Origin: Algoriphagus machipongonensis
GTDB taxonomy: Bacteria > Bacteroidota > Bacteroidia > Cytophagales > Cyclobacteriaceae
Length of the DNA: 64,000 bases
Reading direction: 5' to 3'
NCBI RefSeq assembly: GCF_000166275.1
Contig: NZ_CM001023.1
Span: 2,359,001 to 2,423,000 of the forward strand
The position numbers and the translations under genes are program-made. Position 1 is the stretch's first letter. Each line of letters opens with the position of its first letter. The notes beneath the pieces were generated by a model. The model was not told the DNA's origin, made no database searches, and worked only from the letters and a program-made list of their open reading frames with translations. Shown here one piece after another: positions 35,664-44,996 of this stretch.

Positions 35664-36125
35664 ATGATTTTAACTGAAAAACATAAGGAATTAATAGAGC
35701 GCATTGGAGTATTTCATGAGCATAAGGGAATGCAGCCTCTAGTAGGAAGAATTATCGGTTTGCTTTTGGTACATGAAGAAGGTGAGGTTTCTTTTGATGA
35801 GATAGTGGAGCAATTAGGAGTAAGTAAAAGTACGGTAAGTAATGCTCTTACTTTTCTTCAGGCTAAAGGAAGATGTGTGTATAGTACAAGACCTGGAGAC
35901 AGGAAAAGATATTTTGCATTGAAGGTGAGTGATTGGAGAGAAGACTTTGAAAAGGAGCTTCAAAACATTGCCGAGATTCAAAAATTTATTGATGAGGTGT
36001 TGGAAGTGAGAACCGAAAAGAACCCAGAATTCAATTGTAGAATGAGAGATTTTTCAAATTTCCTATGCTTTTTTAAACAGGAGATTCCATCCTTGTTTGA
36101 GAGATTCAAAAAGCAACAAGCTTAA
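35664..36125 (+). CDS. GbsR/MarR-family transcriptional regulator
   Basis: The 153-residue protein has a winged helix (residues ~20-85): VGRIIGLLLVHEEGEVSFDEIVEQLGVSKSTVSNALTFL, then RPGDRKRYFAL in the wing. The C-terminal helix is a dimerisation domain with two Cys (NCRMRDFSNFLCFF). The length and layout are those of GbsR/MarR-type regulators rather than classic MarR. It is divergent from matB and is followed by the RND pump operon. Paired 18-bp repeats before it and before that operon suggest that it represses both. Confidence 0.88.
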   Translation: MILTEKHKELIERIGVFHEHKGMQPLVGRIIGLLLVHEEGEVSFDEIVEQLGVSKSTVSNALTFLQAKGRCVYSTRPGDRKRYFALKVSDWREDFEKELQNIAEIQKFIDEVLEVRTEKNPEFNCRMRDFSNFLCFFKQEIPSLFERFKKQQA

Positions 36126-36142
36126 AAAAATTTATCTATATA

Positions 36143-36160
36143 GTTCTCTAATCACAGAAC
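36143..36160. promoter_or_regulatory. Operator 2 (18-bp inverted repeat) upstream of the RND pump operon
   Basis: GTTCTC-TAATCA-CAGAAC repeats operator 1 with the same arm spacing. It lies 38 nt before the TolC start codon. Confidence 0.65.
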
Positions 36161-36197
36161 CAACTTTAATATTATAAATTAACTATTATTTAATACC

Positions 36198-37524
36198 ATG
36201 TTCAGAAAATATTTGACAATTCTGATGTTTCTGCTCAGTCCATATTTGGTTTTTGCGCAAGCGAGTTCGGGAGAGATCCAGTACCCTGACACTTTAGACT
36301 TAAAGCAAACCTTACAAATTGGCATTGAAAACAACAGAAATTTGAAAAAGGCGGTTTTGGATGAGACCAAAGCCAAGTACAATCGTGACGAAATACGTGG
36401 AGCTGGATTACCTCAGTTATCTGCTTATGGACAATACAATAATTTTATCGATGTATTCCCTCAGGCAGTACCAGGTGATCCTGGAGATATCGAAGTGATT
36501 TCATTAGGTGTTCCGCAGTCATTAAAAGCTGGGTTTGAGTTAAGTCAGTTGATTTATAGTAATTCCTATTTGATTGGGCTTAAAGCTGCCAAAACAGGGG
36601 AGGAGTTTTACAGAGTGAGGAAGATATCATTCATGAAATGTCCAAGAGCTACTTAGGAACTACCTTCAAAAAGAAAACTTACTGGCTAATATCGACCAAT
36701 TAAAAGGGTTTGAGAAAATACTTCAATCTCAATACGATAATGACTTGGCAAGAAAAGTTGATTTGAATAGGGTGAAAGTTAATCTGACTTCTGTTCAAAG
36801 TGAATTGGAGAACCTAGAAATCGCAATCAACAAGAGCGAAGGTTATTTGAAATTAGTAATGGGGATTCCTGTGGATACTGAAGTTTCTTTTGATCGAAGC
36901 ATCGCTAATATGAATGAAAAGGTGCAGGAATTTCAGATTGCTGACTTAAATGTCTTTGATAGAAAAGATATTCAATTGCTAGGGGTTCAAGAACAGCTTT
37001 ATGAATACGAGTATAAGAATATCAGATCTCAACATCTACCACAGCTGGTTGGTTTTGCTGACTGGAATACCAATGCATTCTCTCAAAACTTTGACTTTTT
37101 AAGTGAAGGGAAAGTATGGCATAAGGGATTCTTGGTCGGACTGAAACTTCAGATACCCATTTTTGACGGTTTGCAGACCAAGTCCAAAGCAGCTCAATCC
37201 AAAATAAGCGCTGAGCAATTAAGACTGGATCAACTTCAAGCAGAAGATGCAGCGAATTTAGAGTACCAAACAGCGATTAATTCTTACTTCAATTCCCTGA
37301 GTACTTTGGAAGCTTTAAAAGACAATTTGGCTTTGGCCAATGATGTATTAAGTGATTCGGAACTCTTGTACAAAGAAGGATTAAGTCCCTTGACGGATCT
37401 TTTGGAGGCTGAAACTACCCAGCGCTCAGCCCAAGCTAACTACAACAATCAAATCATTCAGGTTAGAATATCTCAATTAGAAATTTTGAATTCTACCGGC
37501 AAAATATCCAACCTTTTAAACTAA
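36198..37524 (+). pseudogene. TolC-family efflux channel interrupted by two frameshifts
   Basis: Frame 1 codes for the signal peptide (MFRKYLTILMFLLSPYLVFA) and OEP repeat 1 through YRVRK, then would stop at 36654-36656. A second frame gives SEEDIIHEMSKSYL for ~40 nt (~36614-36650). A third frame continues with YLQKENLLANIDQLKGFEKIL through to the stop at 37524. Each jump is consistent with one missing base, near 36605-36614 and near 36650-36660. Downstream the protein is intact, with a normal OEP repeat 2. This is either a sequencing or assembly artefact or an inactive channel gene. The next two pump genes are intact. Confidence 0.85.
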
Positions 37525-37532
37525 GACCAACA

Positions 37533-38585
37533 ATGAAAAAGGCATTAATTATCATATTCATGTTTGTAGCAGTAGGAGCAGTTGCTTTTACACTTTACAA
37601 CAACAAAGCAGAGCTGAATGAATCAGCTACCCTGGCAATGAAATCCAGTGACTATATCTCGGTGACTACAGAGAGAGTTGAAGCAAAAACAGTCAACAGG
37701 AATTTTGAGGCAAATGGAGTTTTTGAACCTCATCAAGAATTGAAATTGATGGCTGAAACTTCAGGTTCCATTGTAAAAATCCTAAGGAAAAAAGGAGATT
37801 ATGTGAGAAGAGGAGATTTGATTGTGCAGGTAGATGACCGCTTGATTCGTGCCGATTATGAAATTGCGAAATTGAACAGAGATCAAGCAGAGAAGGATTT
37901 GGCTCGATATGCAAATCTTGCAGAGACGGACGCAATCACTAAGAAGCAATACGAGGAAAACGAGAAGGCTTTTAAAATTGCAAATGCGCAGTTTGATGCT
38001 TTAAAAAAGAGGCTTTCTGATACTCAAATTACTGCGCCTATTTCGGGATTTATAAATGAAGACTTTTATGAAATGGGAACTTTGGTTTCTCCAGGAATGC
38101 CGATTGCGGAAATCATCAATAAAAACCCACTGAAGCTTTCTGTAAAAGTCTCTGAGAATGAGATTTCTAAAGTAAAAAATGGAGATGTGATCCCCGTAAA
38201 AGTAAATGCTATTTCCGGTGAGAAGTTTTCTGGAAAAGTAGACTTTATCTCTGACAAGGCTGATGGATCATTCAAGTATGAGGTCATTTTAGAGATGTCT
38301 GGAAAAGATGCCGATGCTATCAAAGCAGGCATGTTCGGAACTGCTGAATTTGAATTTTCTCAAGATGAAGAAGTTCTCCAAATCCAAAGGAAATCAGTGG
38401 TGGGAAGTTTGAAAAACCCAGGTGTTTATACAATTGAAGATGGTAAGGCAGTCTACCATCAAGTGACAATCAATCCATTAGATGAAGGTACTGTGGAAGT
38501 TCTTGACGGCTTAACAGCAGGTCAGGAAGTGATTTCTTCTGGTTTGATCAATATCAAAGAAGGCACCAAAGTTAAAGTTCAGTAA
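37533..38585 (+). CDS. RND efflux periplasmic adaptor
   Basis: The 350-residue protein has an N-terminal anchor (residues ~3-22, ALIIIFMFVAVGAVAFTLY). The barrel-sandwich core carries GSIVKILRKKGDYVRRGDLIVQVDD and its partner ITAPISGFINEDFYEMGTLVSPG, with a helical hairpin between them (~105-165). It then has a beta-barrel and membrane-proximal domain. It starts 8 nt after the TolC gene and ends 2 nt before the permease gene. Confidence 0.92.
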   Translation: MKKALIIIFMFVAVGAVAFTLYNNKAELNESATLAMKSSDYISVTTERVEAKTVNRNFEANGVFEPHQELKLMAETSGSIVKILRKKGDYVRRGDLIVQVDDRLIRADYEIAKLNRDQAEKDLARYANLAETDAITKKQYEENEKAFKIANAQFDALKKRLSDTQITAPISGFINEDFYEMGTLVSPGMPIAEIINKNPLKLSVKVSENEISKVKNGDVIPVKVNAISGEKFSGKVDFISDKADGSFKYEVILEMSGKDADAIKAGMFGTAEFEFSQDEEVLQIQRKSVVGSLKNPGVYTIEDGKAVYHQVTINPLDEGTVEVLDGLTAGQEVISSGLINIKEGTKVKVQ

Positions 38586-38587
38586 GC

Positions 38588-41500
38588 ATGAATATTACTA
38601 AAATATCAATTCAAAGGTCGACCATGGTCGTCGTCCTTTTTACGGTACTGACTTTACTGGGGATTTTTAGCTACACGCAATTATCCTATGAGTTATTACC
38701 TAAAATGGAAGCTAATGTGGTGACTATTTCTACGGTCTATCCTGGAGCAGCACCATCGGAGGTGGAAACATCTGTAACCAAAAAAATCGAAGATGCCGTG
38801 GCTTCCTTGGAAGGAATCAAATCAATGAATTCTATTTCTCAAGAGAGTATTTCTATCATCACCATTGAGATTGAGGCTGGCCAAAATGTGGATGTTTCAC
38901 TTCAGGAGGCACAGCGTAAGATCAATGCGATATTAGGAGACTTGCCAGAGGATGCCGACCCCCCAAGTTTAGGGAAGTTTGATCTGGATGATTTACCGAT
39001 CATGCAAATGGCTGTTTATTCAGACTTGAACCCATCTCAATTTTATGATTTGGTGAAAAATAAGATTCAACCATCTCTATCAAAAATCAGTGGGGTAGCT
39101 CAAGTGAATATGCTGGGCGGAACGGAGCGTGAGATCAAAGTCAATTTGGATAGAAACAAGCTAGAAGCCTATGGGATTTCTCCGATTACTGTAGCTCAAG
39201 TTATCAATGCCAGTAATCTGGATTTTCCTACAGGTAGATTGAAAAACGAGGATAGCCAGATCCTAATTCGATTGGCGGGTAAATTCTCTTCTGTTGAGCA
39301 AATAGAAAATTTAATCATTGCTTACCGAGATGATCAATCTCCGATTCAGTTGAAAGAAGTAGCAGAGGTGCAGGATGATTTCAAGGATGAAGAAATATTA
39401 ACCAGGCTGAATGGAAAAGCAGCGATTGGTCTGACAGTACAAAAGCAGTCTGATGCCAACGCAGTAGAAGTTTCAGAGGTAATTGAGCATGAACTTCACT
39501 TATTGGAGACTACTTATAATGCAGAAGGAGTTTCCTTTGAAATATCTCAAAATACTTCTGAGTTTACGCTAGAGGCAGCAAACGATGTAATCAAAGATTT
39601 AGGGATCGCCATTCTACTCGTTGCACTGATCATGTTATTGTTCTTGCACAGTATTCGTAATGCGGTGATCGTAATGATTGCGGTGCCTGCTTCCATCATT
39701 GCGACTTTTACTGTGATGTATTTAGCGGGATTTACGTTGAACTTGATGAGTTTGCTTGCTCTCTCATTGGTCGTAGGGATCTTGGTGGATGATGCCATTG
39801 TGGTCATCGAAAATATTTACCGTCACTTGGAAATGGGTAAATCTATTGCCCAAGCTTCTTATGACGGAATTAGAGAAATAGGATCAACAGTTGTTTCTAT
39901 CACCCTGGTAATCGTTGTGGTTTTTGTTCCGTTGGCGATGACTGGTGGATTGATTGCGGGTATCATTACCCAATTCAGTATCACAGTCGCCACGGCCACA
40001 ATGATTTCCTTGTTGGTGGCATTTACACTGATCCCATTATTGACTTCGCGATTTTCTAAATTGGAGCATTTAAGCAAGGATTCCTTTTTTGGAAAGATCA
40101 TCTATGGATTTGAAAGTTTTTTAGATGGCTTTGTAGACTGGTTGGTAAGTATATTGAGATGGGGATTTGCTCATAAACTCGTTTTAATGGGGATCACATT
40201 TGTCTTATTTGTTTCATCATTCCTCTTGGTAGGAAATGGTTTTATAGGCAGCGAGTTTGTAAGCCAGGGAGATCGAGGTGAGTTTTTAATACGTTTGGAA
40301 TTACCAAAAGACGCCACTTTAGAGCAAACAAATTTCAAGACTAGAGAAGTGGAAGATTACTTAAGAACTCTTCCTGAAGTGACTGAAGTGTTTACAACTG
40401 TTGGTGTTTCCAGTGGTCAGTATACTGGTTCTCAATCCTCACCATTTACTTCTGAAATATCCGTAAAACTGGTAGGGAAGGAAAATAGATCACTTTCAGG
40501 TCCTGATTATGCAAGAAACGTAGAGAATTACTTAGAGGAAAATATCACAGGGGCTGAATATACAGCTGTCCCAATTTCCATTATGGGGACTGCGAATGAT
40601 GCGCCGATTCAGGTCATTGTTTCTGGACCGGATAAAGATAGTATCCGAGTGACTTCTGAGAAGATCATGGGAATATTAGCTGATATCCGAGGAACGAGAA
40701 AAATTGAAAGTTCACTGGAATCTGGTAACCCTGAAATCAAAATAGAGGTTGATCGTGATCAAATGAATGAATTGAATTTGTCCATGGATATGGTCGGTGG
40801 AGCGCTTCAGGTGGCTTTCAATGGAAATGATGATTCAAAATACACGGATGGAGATTACGAATATGATATCATGGTTAAGCTGAATGAGTTTGACCGAAAA
40901 TCTATTTCTGATGTAGAGAATTTGGCTTTTGTTAACAGAAAAGGTCAACAGGTGAAATTGGCTCAGTTTGCAAAGGTTACCCAATCCGAAGGGCCGACAA
41001 AACTGGAAAGAAGAGACCGTGTATCTTCTGTGAAAATTACTTCTCAGGTAGCAGGAGTCCCTTCTGGTAATGTTGGGGCTGAGTTGACAGCAGCTATTGA
41101 TCAGATGACATTACCACAGCAAGTCCAGATCAATTATGATGGAGATATGAAAAACCAAAGTGAAGGTTTCGGTAGTTTGGGATTGGCTTTAATGGCATCT
41201 ATAATCCTTATTTATCTGATTATGGTGGCTCTTTATGACTCCTATGTTTATCCACTGGTAGTTATGTTCTCATTGCCTATGGCCTTAATGGGCTCGCTTT
41301 TGGCATTGGCTTTGACCAAAGGAACCCTAAGCATCTTTAGTATCATGGGACTGATCATGTTGATGGGATTGGTTGCTAAAAACGCTATTCTTTTAGTAGA
41401 CTTTACAAACCAGCTAAAAGAAGCTGGGGTAGAAGTGAAGGAAGCATTAGAGAAAGCAGTGAAAATTAGATTTCGTCCCATTTTGATGACTACTGTGGCA

Positions 41501-41746
41501 ATGGTGATTGGGATGCTTCCTATTGCCTTGGCTGGTGGAGCGGGAGCTGAATGGAAAAATGGTCTTGCCTGGGTTATTATTGGAGGTCTACTTTCCTCCA
41601 TGTTCTTGACCTTGGTGGTAGTACCTGTGATCTATTACTTATTTGATCGATTGATGTTCAAGCTTGGTAAAAGTGAGAAAAAACATATCGAGCTTGAAGA
41701 TACAGATGTAGAAGAGTTTGATTCCGAAGCTGCTGCCTACGTCTAA
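38588..41746 (+). CDS. RND efflux permease (AcrB/HAE1 family)
   Basis: The 1052-residue protein has 12 membrane helices and two large periplasmic loops, the standard RND plan. The signature TM4 segment LALSLVVGILVDDAIVVIENI (near 395) holds the paired Asp of the proton relay. The second half has ...LIMLMGLVAKNAILLVDF. N-terminal ELLPKMEANVVTISTVYPGAAPSEVE is typical of the HAE1 group that handles drugs, lipids or other small molecules. Substrate is unknown. An ACP-like protein gene follows 31 nt later. Confidence 0.93.
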   Translation: MNITKISIQRSTMVVVLFTVLTLLGIFSYTQLSYELLPKMEANVVTISTVYPGAAPSEVETSVTKKIEDAVASLEGIKSMNSISQESISIITIEIEAGQNVDVSLQEAQRKINAILGDLPEDADPPSLGKFDLDDLPIMQMAVYSDLNPSQFYDLVKNKIQPSLSKISGVAQVNMLGGTEREIKVNLDRNKLEAYGISPITVAQVINASNLDFPTGRLKNEDSQILIRLAGKFSSVEQIENLIIAYRDDQSPIQLKEVAEVQDDFKDEEILTRLNGKAAIGLTVQKQSDANAVEVSEVIEHELHLLETTYNAEGVSFEISQNTSEFTLEAANDVIKDLGIAILLVALIMLLFLHSIRNAVIVMIAVPASIIATFTVMYLAGFTLNLMSLLALSLVVGILVDDAIVVIENIYRHLEMGKSIAQASYDGIREIGSTVVSITLVIVVVFVPLAMTGGLIAGIITQFSITVATATMISLLVAFTLIPLLTSRFSKLEHLSKDSFFGKIIYGFESFLDGFVDWLVSILRWGFAHKLVLMGITFVLFVSSFLLVGNGFIGSEFVSQGDRGEFLIRLELPKDATLEQTNFKTREVEDYLRTLPEVTEVFTTVGVSSGQYTGSQSSPFTSEISVKLVGKENRSLSGPDYARNVENYLEENITGAEYTAVPISIMGTANDAPIQVIVSGPDKDSIRVTSEKIMGILADIRGTRKIESSLESGNPEIKIEVDRDQMNELNLSMDMVGGALQVAFNGNDDSKYTDGDYEYDIMVKLNEFDRKSISDVENLAFVNRKGQQVKLAQFAKVTQSEGPTKLERRDRVSSVKITSQVAGVPSGNVGAELTAAIDQMTLPQQVQINYDGDMKNQSEGFGSLGLALMASIILIYLIMVALYDSYVYPLVVMFSLPMALMGSLLALALTKGTLSIFSIMGLIMLMGLVAKNAILLVDFTNQLKEAGVEVKEALEKAVKIRFRPILMTTVAMVIGMLPIALAGGAGAEWKNGLAWVIIGGLLSSMFLTLVVVPVIYYLFDRLMFKLGKSEKKHIELEDTDVEEFDSEAAAYV

Positions 41747-41777
41747 AACTAAACCAATAACTATTAACAGTAAGCTT

Positions 41778-42008
41778 ATGAAAAATGTAAATGAGCTAAA
41801 GAGAATAACAAAAGTTTTCCAACAATATGGGATTCAACTCACAGGTAAACGAAAGTTTGATCGATTTGAGCAAGACCTAAAAATGGACAAAGTGTTTGTG
41901 TCAGGTCTGATATTTGATTTGGAATACGAACTCCATAAGGAACTGGCTGATGAAATGGTACAAACCGTAAAAGCACCAGCACAGCTGATTGAAATGTTAA
42001 TGAACTAG
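41778..42008 (+). CDS. Acyl-carrier-protein-like protein lacking the phosphopantetheine serine, 76 aa
   Basis: I start at the ATG at 41778, although the frame is open upstream inside the permease gene. From FEQDLKMDKVFVSGLIFDLE to the end, the protein aligns without gaps to the ACP pattern FEEDLGADSLDTVELVMALE..., including the acidic helix II/III positions and the hydrophobic core LIFDLEYEL. The usual DSL attachment serine is Lys (DKV), so it should not carry the prosthetic group. It is acidic in helix II but Lys-rich at the N-terminus (KNVNELKRITKVF, GKRKFDRF). It probably binds the pump or a synthase rather than carrying acyl chains. Fold assignment is strong but function is inference. Confidence 0.72.
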   Translation: MKNVNELKRITKVFQQYGIQLTGKRKFDRFEQDLKMDKVFVSGLIFDLEYELHKELADEMVQTVKAPAQLIEMLMN

Positions 42009-42020
42009 ATGATACAAAAA

Positions 42021-42050
42021 AACGGCCTCTGATATGGAGGCCGTTTTTTT
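42021..42050. terminator. Bidirectional terminator after the ACP-like gene
   Basis: The stem AACGGCCTC / GAGGCCGTT with a TGATATG loop has a T-run on both strands. It separates the pump operon from the convergent M1 peptidase gene. Confidence 0.88.
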
Positions 42051-42063
42051 GTAAGAAGCTTTT

Positions 42064-43749
42064 TTATTTTCCTGAAATATTAAGCGATCCCACATAGAAA
42101 TTTGGATCCACTACAAGACTTTTTTGACTGCTTTTTGTATCAATACTTTCCCATCTCGTGCTGGGATTTAACCAAGTTTCTTCTCCGTTTTCCCAGAATA
42201 TTTTTACAGGCATGTTCAGTGTTTCCACTGCATTTTCCCATCGATAAAATAATTTCCCATCTTCAAAATAATAACTCAGAATTGGGATTCTTATATCCCT
42301 TAAATACTGATCAAAAACAGAAGAAAGGTTTAATCCTACTTTTTGACTGATAAAGCTTTCCACCTGATCGGTGCTTACAGTTTGATGATAAAATTCCTTA
42401 TTTAAACCTCTTAATATTCCTCTCCATTTTTCATCATCATTTACAATTTGACGAATCATGTGGAGCATGTTTGCTCCTTTGTAGTACATGTCTCCAGAAC
42501 CTTCCTGATTTACTCCGTAAGGACCTATGATTGGAATGTCATTGTTGATGTTTTTACGGGTACCGAGCACGTAGTCACGGCTTGCCTCTTTTCCATAATA
42601 GTAGTCCAAAAAGAGATTCTCTGAATAGGCAGTAAAACTTTCGTGGATCCACATGTCAGCTACATCCTTGTAAGTAATATTATTGGCAAACCATTCATGC
42701 CCAGATTCATGGATGATGATGAAATCAAATTTCATTCCCCATCCGGTTCCGCTCAAGTCTCTTCCCAAGTAACCATTTGCGTAGTTGTTTCCATAGGTAA
42801 CCGAACTTTGGTGCTCCATCCCTAGATAGGGTGTTTCCACTAGCTTATAACTGTCTTCATAAAAAGGGTAGGGGCCAAACCAGTATTCGAATGCCTCCAT
42901 CATTTTTGGAGCATCCTTAAACTGCTTTTTAGCTTTCTTTAAGTTTTCTCTCAGTACATAATAATCCATATCCAAAGTGCCTTTTTCACCTTCGTACTTT
43001 TCTCCAAAGTGAACATAATCCCCAATATTTATATTGACGCCGTAGTTATTAATTGGATTGGTCACTTCCCAATGATAGGTTTTTGTTTTCTGTTCCTTGT
43101 TATGGTCAGTCTTAATCAGTCTTCCATTGGATACATCCATAAGGTTTTCAGGAACTTCTACTGAAATTAGAACTCCCTTATCTGGTTCATCTGCTGGATA
43201 ATCCTTGTTGGGCCACCATATACTTGCTCCAATTCCCTGATTGGAATTGGCAATAAAAGGAAGACCATTACTGTCTTCATTCCAAGTCAAACCTCCATCC
43301 CAAGGTGGTCTAACCGCAATCACTGGCGAACCCTCAAAAAATAATTCAAACTGGTAGGATTGCCCCACCTCTTGTTTGATTGCTGGTGTGATCAAGTAAC
43401 TATATCCGATTTTTTCGATCTTCAATTCTTGGTTTCCCTGCGTGGCTTTCAACAATTTCATCGGTTCTTGCAGTTCGACTTGAAGTCTTTTTGCTTTATC
43501 TAAAACCGTATAGGTAACCAAATTGGATCCTGAAATTGATTTTGTGTCAGGGTCAACTTTTACTTTGAGATGATAATGTTCTAAGTTCCACCAAGATCTA
43601 TCTGGAGTATTACTTCCTCTCAGCGTATCTTGAAAAGTAAATTGCTGAGGAGTTCTAAATATCTGAGCATCTACACTCCAGGGGAGTAGTCCAATTACAA
43701 ACAATAGAAATAATCCTTTTAAAAATCTGGTTTGCTGAATTGATTTCAT
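42064..43749 (-). CDS. Secreted M1-family zinc metallopeptidase
   Basis: The 561-residue protein has a signal peptide (cleavage near VDA-QI). The zinc site is HESGHEWFANN near residue 348, with the third ligand Glu in WIHESFTAYSE. The exopeptidase motif YLGMEHQSS (the G(A/M)MEN-type loop) lies near residue 307. The N-terminal beta domain (~35-230) and a short C-terminal domain match M1 aminopeptidases, but the ERAP/leukotriene-hydrolase C-terminal helical domain is absent. It is probably a periplasmic or secreted aminopeptidase. It is monocistronic. Confidence 0.9.
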   Translation of the reverse strand: MKSIQQTRFLKGLFLLFVIGLLPWSVDAQIFRTPQQFTFQDTLRGSNTPDRSWWNLEHYHLKVKVDPDTKSISGSNLVTYTVLDKAKRLQVELQEPMKLLKATQGNQELKIEKIGYSYLITPAIKQEVGQSYQFELFFEGSPVIAVRPPWDGGLTWNEDSNGLPFIANSNQGIGASIWWPNKDYPADEPDKGVLISVEVPENLMDVSNGRLIKTDHNKEQKTKTYHWEVTNPINNYGVNINIGDYVHFGEKYEGEKGTLDMDYYVLRENLKKAKKQFKDAPKMMEAFEYWFGPYPFYEDSYKLVETPYLGMEHQSSVTYGNNYANGYLGRDLSGTGWGMKFDFIIIHESGHEWFANNITYKDVADMWIHESFTAYSENLFLDYYYGKEASRDYVLGTRKNINNDIPIIGPYGVNQEGSGDMYYKGANMLHMIRQIVNDDEKWRGILRGLNKEFYHQTVSTDQVESFISQKVGLNLSSVFDQYLRDIRIPILSYYFEDGKLFYRWENAVETLNMPVKIFWENGEETWLNPSTRWESIDTKSSQKSLVVDPNFYVGSLNISGK

Positions 43750-43910
43750 ATAGGGCGAATTAATTATGGGCTTGAAATTAAGAATGATCTCTTGAAGATG
43801 CTAACAAAGAAAAGTCAATCAGCATTTTCAATTTCTCGATCTTCTTGTTTGGAAGGGTAACATTATAGGCCTAGTTTCAAGTTTTATTATTGAATAATTA
43901 ATATTTATCA

Positions 43911-44819
43911 ATGAAAATCATATTTTTTACTCAAAGTAACTGGAGCATTCCTGCTATTATTGAATTAGGTAAAACGCATGAAATATCGGGAGTAGTTACT
44001 CAGCTTCAGGGGCCTAATTTTAATCCCCAGCTTATCGGCTTTTTGGAGCAAAGCAACCTACCAATAATTGATTGGGATCAAATTTCAAAAGATGGCTGGG
44101 CTTCTATTAGCAAAGATTCAGATATTGGAATAAGCTTCGGGTTTTCCAAAAAAATAAAAGAGGAGATTTTTTCAAGTTTTCCCATGGGTGTATTAAATGT
44201 GCATTTTGGGAAGTTGCCAAAATATGCTGGGCCCGCACCACTATTCTGGACTTTGAAAAATCAGGAACCTACCTTGACGATAAGTTTTCATTTGATTGAT
44301 CAAGATTGGGATGCTGGGGATTTAGTATATGAAGAGGATATTCCGATCTTTCCAGGAGAGCCATTTGGTTTGTTAGGGGCTAGAGCTGCACAAATTTCAG
44401 GGGGAAAGTTAAATACTTTGTTGGGGAGAATGGATTCTATTCAAAGAACGCCTCTTAAAGTGAATTCACACCAACTGAAACGACCCACCGAACTAGATTT
44501 AACTATAGATTGGAAAGAATTAAAAGCCAATGAAATTGAAGCTCTGGTCAATGCTTCTAATCCGGGTTATGGAGGAGCAATAACTACTTTTAGAGGGAGC
44601 CAGCTTAAAATATTAGAAGTTAGCCCTGCAGAAGTTAATGAGGTAGGAATCTTTTCACCTGGAACCATTGTCTATTCGGATCCTAATTATGGGGTTTTTG
44701 TGATTTGCGGTGATTACAACTGTTTACGCTTAAATATTCTTCAATTAGAAGGTACCATTATTACGGGGCAAAAGATTGCTGCTCTGGGGGTTAGGGTGAA
44801 TGAAAAATTTGGAAGTTAA
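43911..44819 (+). CDS. Formyltransferase-family protein, Fmt-like
   Basis: The 302-residue protein has the formyltransferase core with Asn-His and the downstream Asp: LNVHFGKLPKYAGPAPLFWTL near residues 103-124, and LIDQDWDAGDLVYEEDIPI near 138-156. The C-terminal part (PTELDLTIDWKELKANEIEALVNASNPGYGGAIT) matches the Fmt C-domain. The HxSLLP loop is replaced by HFGKLP, a change from classical methionyl-tRNA formyltransferase. It may therefore be a second, divergent formyltransferase with a sugar or amino-sugar substrate. It has no operon partner. Confidence 0.78.
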   Translation: MKIIFFTQSNWSIPAIIELGKTHEISGVVTQLQGPNFNPQLIGFLEQSNLPIIDWDQISKDGWASISKDSDIGISFGFSKKIKEEIFSSFPMGVLNVHFGKLPKYAGPAPLFWTLKNQEPTLTISFHLIDQDWDAGDLVYEEDIPIFPGEPFGLLGARAAQISGGKLNTLLGRMDSIQRTPLKVNSHQLKRPTELDLTIDWKELKANEIEALVNASNPGYGGAITTFRGSQLKILEVSPAEVNEVGIFSPGTIVYSDPNYGVFVICGDYNCLRLNILQLEGTIITGQKIAALGVRVNEKFGS

Positions 44820-44996
44820 TAGAGGTTTTAAATAACTATAAATAAATGTGTTAAACTTAAAAATCGGTTCTGAAAGAGTGAATTAACTTTTTCTAATTAA
44901 TCGGTTTTTAGGTGTCGAATTTTAATTGTGAAATCTCTTGATTTTCAGGATTTTTTTCTAATAATTGGCGTAACGAAGTAAATTTATTTTTAGTAT

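Noticed and set aside
36598..36665. Programmed ribosomal frameshift in TolC
   Set aside because: Two separate shifts are needed, with no slippery heptamer at the first jump and none expected in this family.
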